Shown: positions 1 through 8,500 of the stretch, one piece after another | How positions within the stretch are numbered: position 1 is the stretch's first letter | How the letters are laid out: each line of letters starts with the position of its first letter | Origin: Planctomycetota bacterium | GTDB taxonomy: Bacteria > Planctomycetota > PUPC01 > JACPCR01 | NCBI GenBank assembly: GCA_030740295.1 | Contig: JASLXP010001288.1 | Span: 1 to 13,918 of the forward strand | DNA length: 13,918 bases | Reading direction: 5' to 3' | Notes under the pieces: generated by a model | What the model was told of the DNA's origin: nothing | Seen by the model: the letters and a program-made list of their open reading frames with translations, nothing else | Database searches by the model: none | Position numbers and translations under genes: made by a program

Positions 1-12
1 TTACGAATTACG
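1..12. repeat. Possible edge of a TTACGAA heptamer repeat
   Basis: The first twelve bases read TTACGAATTACG, which is one full heptamer TTACGAA plus five bases of a second copy. Only the window edge is visible, so this may be chance. It is listed because two other spacers in this window also carry period-7 repeats. If it is the end of an array, the sequence before the first sulfatase is non-coding, which supports the ATG at 17 as its start. Confidence 0.25.
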
Positions 13-16
13 TCCA

Positions 17-1384
17 ATGTCCCCCAACATCCTAATCATTTTGAGCGACCAGCTTCGGCGCGACGCGCTGAGTTGTTACGGCGACTCGAATATCCACACG
101 GATCACATCGACGCTCTGGCGCAGGCGGGTACCCGTTTTGACAACGCATGTTCGACCTATCCGATCTGTGTGCCGTTCCGTTTTTCTTTCATGACCGGCC
201 AGTATGCGCACAGCCGAATGGTACCGGGTATCGAATGGCGAATGTCGCCGGCTGAGCGAACGATGGCGGACGAATTCAATGAGGCGGGCTACGAGACAAT
301 CTACGTTGGTAAGTGGCATCTGTACGGCGGTCACCTTCACATGCCGGGCTATTCGGCGATCAGTGAAAACCGAACACCTGTGCCCAGAAAATATCAGGGG
401 CGCTGGGAGACTTGGATCGGCTTCGAGCTCCGTAACGGGCCTTTCGATACTTACTACACCGTCAACGAAGACCCAACGCTCAGAAAGATTGAAACCTACC
501 AGACCGACGGGCTCTTCGACCTCGCCATGGAGCACATTGCGCAAAAGCGTGATGAGTCGCGTCCTTTCTGCTGCGTACTTTCTGTCGAGCCACCGCATCC
601 GCCCTATGAAGCCCCGCCGGAGCTCGAGGAACACTGGCTGGCTCGAGACATCGAAGTCCCTCCCAACTGGAGCCCGCCAGAGAAAGGACGGGACCAGAGC
701 CTTCGGCACCGGAAGATATATTACGCAATGGTCGAAAATCTGAATGACAATGTCGGACGAATGAACCGCTTCCTCGCAGAGGAGGGATTGGCGGACAACA
801 CAATCGTCGTCTTCATTGCCGATCACGGCGAGCTCGGCGGCAGCCACGGCCTGAACGCCAAACAGCATCCTTACGAGCCCTCGGTTGGTATCCCGCTCAT
901 CATCAAAGACCCGACGTGCACAGAGAGCGCTGGAAAGACGGTCTCCGCGCCCACCAATACCGAAGACTTGTTTCCAACCATTCTCGGCCTCGCAGGCCTG
1001 AAGCCTCGTGACGATGTCCCTGGCGAGGATCTGACTCCGGTCGTGCGAAGAGATCATGCCCCAGACCGGGAAGGCGTTCTGCTACAGTTTGTCTCCGAGA
1101 CGCGCCACGGCGCGCAATACTATGATCGCACCTGGCGTGCATTCCGGAGCGAACGATTCAAGTACACAGTGGTCGGCGATATCAACGGTGCGCATCCGTG
1201 GCACTTCTTCGACCTGGAAAACGATCCGCACGAAATGGAGAATCTCATCGATAATCCTGCCTGGGCCGATGAGGTAAAGCGCCATCATCAACTGCTCCGC
1301 GATGAAATGGTGCGCACGGAAGATGACTATGTTCTCGCCCCTGCTTTTGGTTTTGAGGGGCTTAACCTTTGGCAGCATCCGTAG
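17..1384 (+). CDS. Sulfatase (formylglycine-dependent, alkaline phosphatase superfamily), probably cytoplasmic
   Basis: This 455-residue type I sulfatase would hydrolyse sulfate esters; the substrate cannot be read from sequence. Metal-site and catalytic landmarks appear in the expected order: SDQLRRD (D11), the formylglycine motif CVPFR (C51-R55) followed by FSFMTG, GKWH (K99, H101), PPHPPY (H194), ADHGE (D269, H270), then SHGL (H277) and AK (K282). The cysteine, proline and arginine of the C-x-P-x-R recognition motif are present, but the usual Ser/Thr/Ala before Arg is Phe54. The ATG places the sulfatase fold at residue 3 with no signal peptide, so the enzyme is predicted to be cytoplasmic. 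The frame is open to the left edge of the window, however, so an upstream start cannot be excluded. No Shine-Dalgarno is visible. A dehydratase follows 63 bp downstream on the same strand, suggesting co-transcription. The DQ in the first motif and the HPPY resemble choline-sulfatase or N-sulfoglucosamine-type sulfatases. Family is certain; substrate is unknown. Confidence 0.93.
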   Translation: MSPNILIILSDQLRRDALSCYGDSNIHTDHIDALAQAGTRFDNACSTYPICVPFRFSFMTGQYAHSRMVPGIEWRMSPAERTMADEFNEAGYETIYVGKWHLYGGHLHMPGYSAISENRTPVPRKYQGRWETWIGFELRNGPFDTYYTVNEDPTLRKIETYQTDGLFDLAMEHIAQKRDESRPFCCVLSVEPPHPPYEAPPELEEHWLARDIEVPPNWSPPEKGRDQSLRHRKIYYAMVENLNDNVGRMNRFLAEEGLADNTIVVFIADHGELGGSHGLNAKQHPYEPSVGIPLIIKDPTCTESAGKTVSAPTNTEDLFPTILGLAGLKPRDDVPGEDLTPVVRRDHAPDREGVLLQFVSETRHGAQYYDRTWRAFRSERFKYTVVGDINGAHPWHFFDLENDPHEMENLIDNPAWADEVKRHHQLLRDEMVRTEDDYVLAPAFGFEGLNLWQHP

Positions 1385-1447
1385 TGCTGGCGGTCCGCGA
1401 CCGCATCAAGTACGGAGTGACGAGCTTACCTTTTGACGAGCCATCCC

Positions 1448-2731
1448 ATGAAAATCACCGACATCAGAATCACGCCAATCGCGGTCAGTGATCCACCGCT
1501 GCTCAATGCCGCTGGGCTCCACGCGCCGTATGCGCTGCGGACCATCATCGAGGTCGAGACCGACGCCGGCATTACCGGCCTCAGCGAAATCCCCGGCAAT
1601 ATCACAACGGAAGAAGCCCTCGCGGAAGCACGTGAGGCTGTCATCGGCGTCGATCCTTTCCATCTTTCTGGAATCATGCAGACCATCACGCAGCAGTTCG
1701 GGAAGGAAAACCGTGCGGAGCGCGGCCTGTCGCCGTGGGACAGCCGGAAGATCGTGCATGTTCAGAGCGCGCTCGAGGTCGCATGCCTCGATATCATCGG
1801 CAAAGACACAGGCCGGCCCGTCGTGGATCTGTTGGGTGGGCCTGTTCGTGAGCAGGTTCCATTCTCAGCATACCTGTTCTTCAAACACAAAGGGGCGGGA
1901 GGCGAACTCGAGTTCGATACCGATCCGAGCGCCTCCGGCTGGGCCGCGGCACGTCAGACCGAAGGGCTGAGCCCAGGACAGATGGTGGCTCAGGCGCAGG
2001 GCATGATTGAGGAATACGGATTTCAATCCATCAAACTTAAAGGGGGCGCACTTGAGCCTGCCGAGGAAGTAGCATCCATCAAGGCTTTGCATGAAGCATT
2101 TCCGGATGCCCCTCTTCGCCTTGACCCCAATGCGATCTGGAAAGTCGAGACCGCGGTGAAGTGGGCCAGGGAATTGGAGGGCATCCTCGAGTACTTCGAG
2201 GACCCGGTCCGCGGCCAGGAAAACATGGCCGAGGTGAAAAAGCAGACGAGCATCCCGCTGGCCACCAACATGTGCACGACCTCGTTTGAAGACCTGCCCA
2301 GCAGCATCGCACTCGGCTCGGAGGACATCATTCTCAGCGACCATCATTTCTGGGGCGGCCTCAAGGCGAGCATGGAATTATCACGTATCTGTGAAACATT
2401 TGGCAGGGGCATGTCCATGCACTCGAACAGCCACGTCGGTATCTCACTGGCCGCAATGGTTCACCTGGGCGCCGCTGCCCCGCATCTGACCTACGCACTC
2501 GACACCCACTATCCCTGGCAGGAAGATGAAGTGATCGCAGGCGGCAAAATGATATTTGAAGACGGCGCCGTCACCGTTTCAAAAGAGCCGGGACTGGGAG
2601 TCAGTCTCGATCGCCACGAACTCGCCCGTCTTCATGAAAACTACAACCGATGCGGTCTCACCCATCGTGACGATGAGATCGAGATGCAGAAAGTCGAGCC
2701 AGAATGGCGGTTCGAGGCCGTGAGGTGGTGA
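1448..2731 (+). CDS. Enolase-superfamily acid-sugar dehydratase, glucarate dehydratase type
   Basis: This is a mandelate racemase/muconate lactonizing-type enzyme of 427 residues that most resembles glucarate dehydratase (D-glucarate to 5-keto-4-deoxyglucarate plus water). The N-terminal capping domain spans about residues 1-125 and the barrel follows. Expected active-site residues are present: KLK (K196, K198), LDPN (D226, N228), FED (E251), TNM (N274), SDHHFW (D298), MHSNSH (H325) and LDTH (D352). These line up from memory with the catalytic lysine, the metal ligands and the His-Asp dyad of E. coli GudD. The TNMCTTSFE and HFWGGL segments match the glucarate-dehydratase-like subgroup seen in other phyla rather than GudD itself. 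I chose ATG 1448 because MKITDIRI is the usual family start; an in-frame TTG at 1433 would add five residues. The neighbouring sulfatase and Ldh-type reductase suggest use of sulfated uronate-derived sugar acids. The family call is strong, but the exact acid sugar is not settled. Confidence 0.92.
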   Translation: MKITDIRITPIAVSDPPLLNAAGLHAPYALRTIIEVETDAGITGLSEIPGNITTEEALAEAREAVIGVDPFHLSGIMQTITQQFGKENRAERGLSPWDSRKIVHVQSALEVACLDIIGKDTGRPVVDLLGGPVREQVPFSAYLFFKHKGAGGELEFDTDPSASGWAAARQTEGLSPGQMVAQAQGMIEEYGFQSIKLKGGALEPAEEVASIKALHEAFPDAPLRLDPNAIWKVETAVKWARELEGILEYFEDPVRGQENMAEVKKQTSIPLATNMCTTSFEDLPSSIALGSEDIILSDHHFWGGLKASMELSRICETFGRGMSMHSNSHVGISLAAMVHLGAAAPHLTYALDTHYPWQEDEVIAGGKMIFEDGAVTVSKEPGLGVSLDRHELARLHENYNRCGLTHRDDEIEMQKVEPEWRFEAVRW

Positions 2732-2791
2732 ACAAACTTCGTGCAGTTGTCCCGGGGGATCGAATATTTCGTTCACAATCTCTCGTCTCCG

Positions 2792-2877
2792 TTTCTTTTT
2801 ATTCGTCTGCCCCCATTCGTCTGGCATTTTCGGCTGTTGCAGTGTCAGACGATTGGGGTCAGACGAATGAAAATGAA
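2792..2877. repeat. Long imperfect palindrome, REP/MITE-like, in the spacer after the dehydratase
   Basis: Arms of 23 nt at 2801-2823 and 2846-2868 are reverse complements at 21 of 23 positions. Pairing continues outward through T-rich/A-rich flanks (2792-2800 with 2869-2877, one mismatch plus wobbles). It also continues inward for about five more pairs, leaving a loop near 2829-2840. Each arm contains two copies of an ATTCGTCTG/CAGACGA(A)T motif around a C/G block, so direct repeats are nested in the inverted repeat. The GGGGTCAGACGAAT sequence resembles palindromes associated with RAYT/IS200-type transposases, but no transposase is nearby. No U-tract follows on either strand, so a classical intrinsic terminator is unlikely. 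The rest of the 2732-3032 spacer shows no gene. Confidence 0.7.
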
Positions 2878-2981
2878 AAATTATCCTTGCGCCTCTAACA
2901 TGTAGTAACAGCGCCTATACCAAAGCAGGTCGTCAAAATTGATATTGTGCATTATCCGACTTCACGATTTTGATCAGGAAC

Positions 2982-2996
2982 CTGAGATCGACTCAG
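2982..2996. promoter_or_regulatory. Candidate operator: CTGAG-N5-CTCAG palindrome
   Basis: A perfect 5-bp inverted repeat with a 5-bp spacer lies 36 bp before the TTG start of the Ldh-family gene. The size suits a small dimeric repressor, and sugar-acid genes are commonly repressor-controlled. No convincing -35/-10 pair could be fixed around it, and an inverted repeat this short can occur by chance. Confidence 0.15.
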
Positions 2997-3032
2997 ACTC
3001 ATCGCAACTTTGACCTTTGAGAAAAGCATCCA

Positions 3033-4088
3033 TTGCCGAACATTAATCACTCGTCACTCAACAATTTTCTGGAACGCATCTTCATCGCCGCTGAAGCCAC
3101 GAACGACGAAGCTCGAATCGTTGCTGATTCGCTGACTGAGTCCAATCTCCTCGGGCATGATTCACACGGAGCGATTCGGGTCCCCCAGTACGTGGGCATG
3201 ATGCGGGACGGTCTGATCGTGCCCGGAAACAAACCTGAGATTGTCAAGGACGAGGGCTCAACTCTGATCGTCGATGGGCATTTCACATTCGGACAGGTGA
3301 TCGTCCGGCAGGCGATGACCCACGCCATCGAGAAGGCACGTGAGCGTGGCATCGTGCAGATAGGTATCCGGAGAACCAACCACATCGGCCGCATGGGTGA
3401 ATACGCGGCACAGGCTGCGGAAGCCGGTCTGCTCGGCTGGCTCGTCGCTAACAACTCGGGCGCAGGTCAGATCGTCACACCGGTCGGTGGTATCGAGGGA
3501 CGGCTTGCCACCAACCCGATTGCATTCGCCGCGCCCTGGAAGGATGGGGAGTGTTTTCTGTTGGATATGACCACGAGTATCGCGCCCGAGGGCAAAGTAC
3601 GTGTGGCGCACAACAAAGGGGAGCAACTCCCCGAGGGCTGGTTGCTCGATCCGCAGGGGCGTCCGTCCAGGAATCCTGCAGACCTTTACGGCCCACCACG
3701 GGGATCGCTGATGCCGTTGGGAGGGGCCATGGGACATAAAGGTTTTGGGCTTGGTCTGATGGTTGAGATTCTGGGAGGGCTCCTCAGTGGCGACGGTTAT
3801 TCACGGCCTGACCCGACACGGATCGGCAACGGCGTGTTCGGTTTCGTTGCAGACCTCGAATGTTTCATGACGCGTGCCGAGTTTGAGGATCACATGCAGA
3901 AGTTGTTGGCCCACATCAAGAGTTGTCCGACCCGTGATGGCGTTGACGAGGTGTTTGTCCCCGGCGAGCCCGAGCACCGTGAACGTCGGAACCGACTGGT
4001 GGAGGGGATCCCTTTGGATGACGAAACCTGGCGGCAGTTGACCCAAGTGGCGGCGGAGCTTGGTGTGGATGTCCCTGATATGAACTAA
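3033..4088 (+). CDS. Ldh-family NAD(P)H-dependent oxidoreductase (malate/L-lactate/diketogulonate type)
   Basis: This 351-residue member of the Ldh/MDH2 family, unrelated to Rossmann-fold lactate dehydrogenases, interconverts 2-keto acids and 2-hydroxy acids with NAD(P)H. Visible hallmarks are the DSHG catalytic histidine region (H45), the R-T-N-H-I-G motif (H117), ANNSG around 139-143, TNPIAFAAP (160-168), a D-M-T-T-S segment near 178, LPEGW (199-203) with LDPQG, and the cofactor-side HKGFGLGLMVEILGG (235-249). Length is normal for the family (330-360), with no sign of truncation. The start is TTG, preceded by a GAGAAA-like weak Shine-Dalgarno about 9 nt upstream; no ATG fits better because the family fold begins at once. 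It lies between the acid-sugar dehydratase and the exported sulfatase, so reduction of a keto sugar acid (compare 2,3-diketo-L-gulonate reductase) is a reasonable inference. Malate, lactate, ureidoglycolate and other substrates remain possible. Confidence 0.9.
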   Translation: MPNINHSSLNNFLERIFIAAEATNDEARIVADSLTESNLLGHDSHGAIRVPQYVGMMRDGLIVPGNKPEIVKDEGSTLIVDGHFTFGQVIVRQAMTHAIEKARERGIVQIGIRRTNHIGRMGEYAAQAAEAGLLGWLVANNSGAGQIVTPVGGIEGRLATNPIAFAAPWKDGECFLLDMTTSIAPEGKVRVAHNKGEQLPEGWLLDPQGRPSRNPADLYGPPRGSLMPLGGAMGHKGFGLGLMVEILGGLLSGDGYSRPDPTRIGNGVFGFVADLECFMTRAEFEDHMQKLLAHIKSCPTRDGVDEVFVPGEPEHRERRNRLVEGIPLDDETWRQLTQVAAELGVDVPDMN

Positions 4089-4160
4089 GCAAAACATCCC
4101 TCAGGGAGTGGAAAGGTCCAATTTCAGATGGCACATAAAAGGCCTGGTTAAGCCGCTGTA

Positions 4161-4167
4161 AGAGGAG
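4161..4167 (+). promoter_or_regulatory. Strong Shine-Dalgarno for the second sulfatase
   Basis: AGAGGAG ends 8 nt before the ATG at 4176. It is the only strong ribosome-binding site in the window, and it settles the start of this gene even though it follows the oxidoreductase by just 87 bp. Confidence 0.7.
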
Positions 4168-4175
4168 ATTCAGGA

Positions 4176-5492
4176 ATGATTCGTCAGAGACAAGCTGAAC
4201 TTATTCTGTTCTTCGCTCTTTCCTCCGGCCTGGTGGATGCGGAACAGGCGCATCCTCGACCGAACATTCTGGTAATCATTTCTGATGACCAGGGATGGGC
4301 TGACGTCGGGTATCACGGATCGGAAATTCTGACGCCGAACATAGATCGCCTTGCGAAGGAGGGGCTAGTTCTCGACCAGCATTACGTCACCCCGATGTGC
4401 AGCTCGACTCGGGCCTGTCTGTTGAGTGGGCGATACTCGACGCGCTTCGGGCTGGACGGCGCGACGAATTCGCAGGTCTTCCCTTTCGGTACGATCACGC
4501 TCGCGTCCGCACTGAAAGGTCTTGGCTACGACACAGGTATCACCGGCAAATGGCATCTCGGTTCCATGCCCCAGGCCGGTCCTTTCAAATTCGGTTTTAA
4601 TCGGTCTTACGGATCATTCGCCGGCGGAGTCGATCAGTACACGCACCTCTACAAGAAGGGGAAGTTCAGCAATACCTGGCATCGCAACGACCAGTATGTT
4701 GAAGAAGAGGGGCATGCCACCGATCTGATCGCCAGGGAGGCAATCCGGTGGATAGAGGCGAAGGGTGAGGCGCCGTTCTACATCCAGGTCGCCTTCACGG
4801 CGGTCCATGTGCCCATCCAGGAACCGAAAGAATGGGTCAAGCCGTATGCCGGCAAGATTGAGAACGAATCCAGGCGACGTTACGCGGCCTGCGCCACGCA
4901 CATGGATGATGCCATCGGGCAGATGCTGTCAGCGCTGAAGCGAACGGGCCAATGGGAAAACACGATGGTCCTGTTTACTTCGGACAACGGGGGCTCCGGC
5001 GGTTGGAGGCCGACCGGCAAGTATCCGGGAAAGTATGAAGCCTCACCGGTCCTCGGAAACAACCTCCCTCTGCGCGGACGAAAAGGCTCAGTTTATGAGG
5101 GTGGCATTCGAGTGCCGGCCTGTATCTCCTGGCCGGGAGTTCTGAAGCCGGGCAAGGTCACCGAGCCAATCCATATTGTCGATTGGATGCCTACGCTGCT
5201 TTCGCTTCTCAGCTACAAGGTCGAGGAGGATCTCGGTTGGGACGGAATGAATGTGTGGCCGCTGCTGACCGGCAAGCAGGCAGAACTCGAAGACCGAGAA
5301 TTCTATTTCAAACGCGGCTCATCGACCGCGCTTCGATACGGCGATTGGAAGCTCGTTCAAAGTGGCAGGCGGCAGGAGTTGTTCAATCTGGCGAACGACC
5401 CGAATGAAAAGAGCAACGTGGCACCGGAGCAGAAAGAACTGGTCGCTTTACTGTCGGGCAGGCTGAACAGGCAGCGGGCAAGGGATAAGTGA
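4176..5492 (+). CDS. Exported arylsulfatase-type sulfatase with a proline-less activation motif
   Basis: This 438-residue type I sulfatase starts with a short signal peptide: a basic start with R3 and R5, a hydrophobic core at about 9-20 (LILFFALSSGLV), and likely cleavage after VDA at 22. It should therefore act in the periplasm or outside the cell. Fold landmarks are ISDDQGWADVG (D37, D38), GKWHLG (K125, H127), AVHVP (H211), SDNGG (D270, N271) and RGRKGSVYEGG (K303), an arrangement typical of arylsulfatase A/B-like enzymes. The activation site reads CSSTR (C75-R79) followed by ACLLSGRY. The proline normally present in C-x-P-x-R is Ser77 (codon TCG at 4404-4406). All other active-site residues look intact, so either the organism's formylglycine-generating enzyme tolerates this site or the protein is poorly matured. 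The gene follows the Ldh-family gene by 87 bp on the same strand and converges with the chaperone gene ending at 5540. Family is secure; substrate is unknown. Confidence 0.93.
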   Translation: MIRQRQAELILFFALSSGLVDAEQAHPRPNILVIISDDQGWADVGYHGSEILTPNIDRLAKEGLVLDQHYVTPMCSSTRACLLSGRYSTRFGLDGATNSQVFPFGTITLASALKGLGYDTGITGKWHLGSMPQAGPFKFGFNRSYGSFAGGVDQYTHLYKKGKFSNTWHRNDQYVEEEGHATDLIAREAIRWIEAKGEAPFYIQVAFTAVHVPIQEPKEWVKPYAGKIENESRRRYAACATHMDDAIGQMLSALKRTGQWENTMVLFTSDNGGSGGWRPTGKYPGKYEASPVLGNNLPLRGRKGSVYEGGIRVPACISWPGVLKPGKVTEPIHIVDWMPTLLSLLSYKVEEDLGWDGMNVWPLLTGKQAELEDREFYFKRGSSTALRYGDWKLVQSGRRQELFNLANDPNEKSNVAPEQKELVALLSGRLNRQRARDK

Positions 5493-5530
5493 TGGGGTTG
5501 CTTCTGCGATTGCCCAGCATGGCATTACAC

Positions 5531-5554
5531 GAAGCGCGCCTACCTGGGCGCTTC
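5531..5554. terminator. Inverted repeat at the convergent junction, possible bidirectional terminator
   Basis: GAAGCGC (5531-5537) and GCGCTTC (5548-5554) form a perfect 7-bp stem with a 10-nt loop that spans the stop codon of the minus-strand gene. It lies 38 bp after the end of the sulfatase. No T-tract follows on either strand, so intrinsic termination is uncertain. It is the only hairpin-like element I see between the two converging genes. Confidence 0.3.
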
Positions 5555-8500
5555 CTGCAGGCTGGCCACCACTTTGGTCCAACTGCTTGATGCGCCCTGG
5601 ATCTTGTCCCGCTGGCTGTAGCGGCCGACGAGGAGGCGCTGGGATTCGAAATCTTTCTCGGTCGGCTCTTTGGTTCCGCTGATCGTGAGGAGGATGCATT
5701 CGGTGTTCACGTTTTCTGATGTGACCGGTGCGCTGATTTTGCCACGGGGCTCGCCAAATGCCGCGAGAGCGAACTGGGTCTGGAGCTCGTAGTTCCCGCC
5801 GGTCAACCCCGGCACGAATCCAAAGTGACGGCCCTGGATGAAATTCGGACGACTGAAGAGCTGTGTCTCGCGCACGACCGGCAGGACCACTGAATCTGCG
5901 AGGTATGTGGCTTCACGAACGGTCTCGCGGATCTGATCCACTTTTTCGCCGGATTCCTTTTTCTCACTCAGCGCTTCCGTAAGCCTGGTATGAACGCTTT
6001 CCGCGAATGATCTGGCAGCGTCCCTGGCCTTTGCGTCGAGGACCTTGTCCATGACTTGCTCCCTTACCTCAGCCAATTCGGGAACGTAGGATTTCTTGAA
6101 CGCCTTACGTTTAACGAGAGCGCGTCCGCTGCTGGTCTTCAAATTGTCATTGGCGCGGATCTCGCCGTCCTTAAGTTCGACCGCGATCTGTGCGAGGTCG
6201 GTCACCTTCTCCAGATCTCTGAAGACAGCGACGGGATCTTCCGGCTTCTCCTTCGAAAAGAACTCGGTGGCACCGTGTTTCAAACCGAGCTCTTTTGCCA
6301 CGGCGGGAAGTTCTCCTCCCGCTCTGATTTTTTCCTCCGCACTCTTGATTTTCCCGTCAGCAAGTTTCTCTGCTGCCTGGCTGTTGAACAGGAAAGAGAC
6401 TTCACCTTTCACCTGGTCAAACGGCATGGCAACCACCTTGTCCTTGGTGCTCTTCTGCAGGTCTTTGTAGAGGGTGTTCTTCTTTTCTTCGTAGAGCTTT
6501 TTGAGTGCATCGTCCGTGGCCAGGGCCTTGATCTCTTCAGATTCCATCAACACGGGATAGCTGGCGAAGAGGTACTCGAGCTGGAATTGGTCCGGCTTGC
6601 GGTAAGTTGCCTTATCCTTTTCGTAAGCGGCGGCCACTTCCTCGTCCTTTACTTGTGATTCAAGGGGTCGGAAGGAATCGAAGGGATAGGAAACGAAGAG
6701 AAATTTGCGGCTGGTCTCATCGGTCACATCCGAGATGGCGCCGGCGAGCACAGTGTTCTCAGATTCGAAGGGGCCGAAGACGTCTCCCTTTTGTAGCTTG
6801 ACCGCGGCATCACGGAAATCGCCGGAGGGCACAGAGCTCAGAGAGGTCGTTGCACCGAACGGCACGGTCCGCAGAACCTCGGCGGCTTTCATTCCCTCGG
6901 GATACTCGGCCGCCTTCAGGCCATCATCAAGACTCTTGCCTTTTGACGCGGTGACTACAGATGCGACCCATGCCTTCGCTGCTGCAAGGGCCTTCTTGGC
7001 CTGCACGGCTTTGATAACGTCCTCTTTGACTTCGTCCAGGGGAAGCTCTCTGGCCGGGGTAAGGGCCAGGCGGCGAAAGATGAAGTAATCCGTGGAGGTC
7101 CGGACGGGTTTCGAAATGTCACCGTTGGCCATCGCCATCGCCTTTTGTGGATGGCCCTGCAGGCTGCCCAGATGTGCCGCGACCTTGTGGACGTTGTTGC
7201 GCGAGAATTTCACCTTTTTATAGGTTAGGCCGTCTCTCTCGCCGAGCTTTTCAAATGAATTGTCACCCTTCTGCGCGGCTTTGCGGACGATATCGTAAGC
7301 CTCCAATATCTTTTCCTGCGCCTGGCTGGATGCGCGCTCATCGGAGAGATCGTTGATGACTGCAGGCTCTGCGGTTTTGATGTCGAGCCCTTTGTAATAA
7401 TCAGAGAGGTGCTTGTTGAAATAGTCGGTCTTGTCCGCGGAAGTGAGGCCCTTTTCAATCTCGGCCTTCAGCGTGGCGATGTCCGCGGTCACGTATTCGA
7501 TCTCGACTTCGGCGGGCGCGGTTCTTTTATTGGTTTCATAGTGGGCCTTGAGGTCCTCATCCTTAATGGCATCCGGTGCCGGCTTAAAATCATCGACTGC
7601 AACTTCGATGTATTTCGCTGCTACCTTTTTTTCGGTCTTTTCATCTCTGACCATGCCGATGACGAAACTGTTTTCTGATTCGAGCAGGCCCGAGAGCTGG
7701 CCTTGCTTCAGGGCGCGGATCGCGTCGGCCACACCTTTGTCGTCTTCGAAGCGGGCCGGAGCGCGGGAAGCGACGAAGTACTCAGAGCTCCTGGCCCCGA
7801 AGGTCTTCGTTGTCTTTTTCACGATGGGGTCGAGGGTGTCGACCTTGCCGAGAGAAGCATTGAGCTGCTCCTGCCAGAGCAGGGCGAACTGATCCGAGCT
7901 CGCACGATCTTTCCATCCCGAGAGAAAATCCTCCTTGACACGCTGTCTCACGTCTTTGAAATCTGCCGGGCCTCCTGGTGTCTTGCTGACGACGCGGATC
8001 ATGAACGGGCCTTCGAGGGAATCCTTGATTTCGCTCCACTTTCCTTCTTCAGCCTTGTCCAGAGCGGTGGCGAGGCCAATGGCGTTTGCGATGCCCGTGC
8101 CGAGCTGTTTGGTCATGGCCTGGTTGTCACCCACTTCAAAGCTGTCGAGGTTCTTGCCGTAACGGATGTTGCTCTTCTCCGCGAGTTCTTTGATCTTGTC
8201 TTTCTGATCGGCTTTCTCTTTTGTCGTGGTGGCCTCTTTGGTGACGACCTCATCCTTGGCCACGGCTTCGAGCGCGGCCCGTGCCTTTTGGCCGTCCCCT
8301 TCGAAGCTTGCATTCCTGGCCTGTAGAATTTCCGCTTCGACCTTGTCTGGATTCTTATAGGCTGGGCCGGTTTTTACCGTCTCGTAATGCTCCTCGAGCA
8401 AGGCCTCCGACGGAGAAAATTCATGGGCCTTGAGTTTGTCGTCGTCGAGGGTCATAGCCCTGGCCTGGCGCCTGGCCTCGGTACCGCCGGTGACCAGCAG

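Noticed and set aside
32..1057. Long minus-strand open frame (341 codons) opposite the first sulfatase
   Set aside because: The plus strand carries an unmistakable sulfatase with all motifs. The antisense product has no recognisable domain and is a by-product of GC-rich codon use.
1433..1447. TTG at 1433 as start of the dehydratase
   Set aside because: It adds MTSHP before the typical MKITDIRI family start, and no Shine-Dalgarno is well spaced for it.
2792..2877. Intrinsic terminator after the dehydratase gene
   Set aside because: The hairpin is long enough, but A-rich rather than T-rich sequence follows on the + strand, and the minus strand is the same. A REP/MITE-like element explains its length and nested repeats better.
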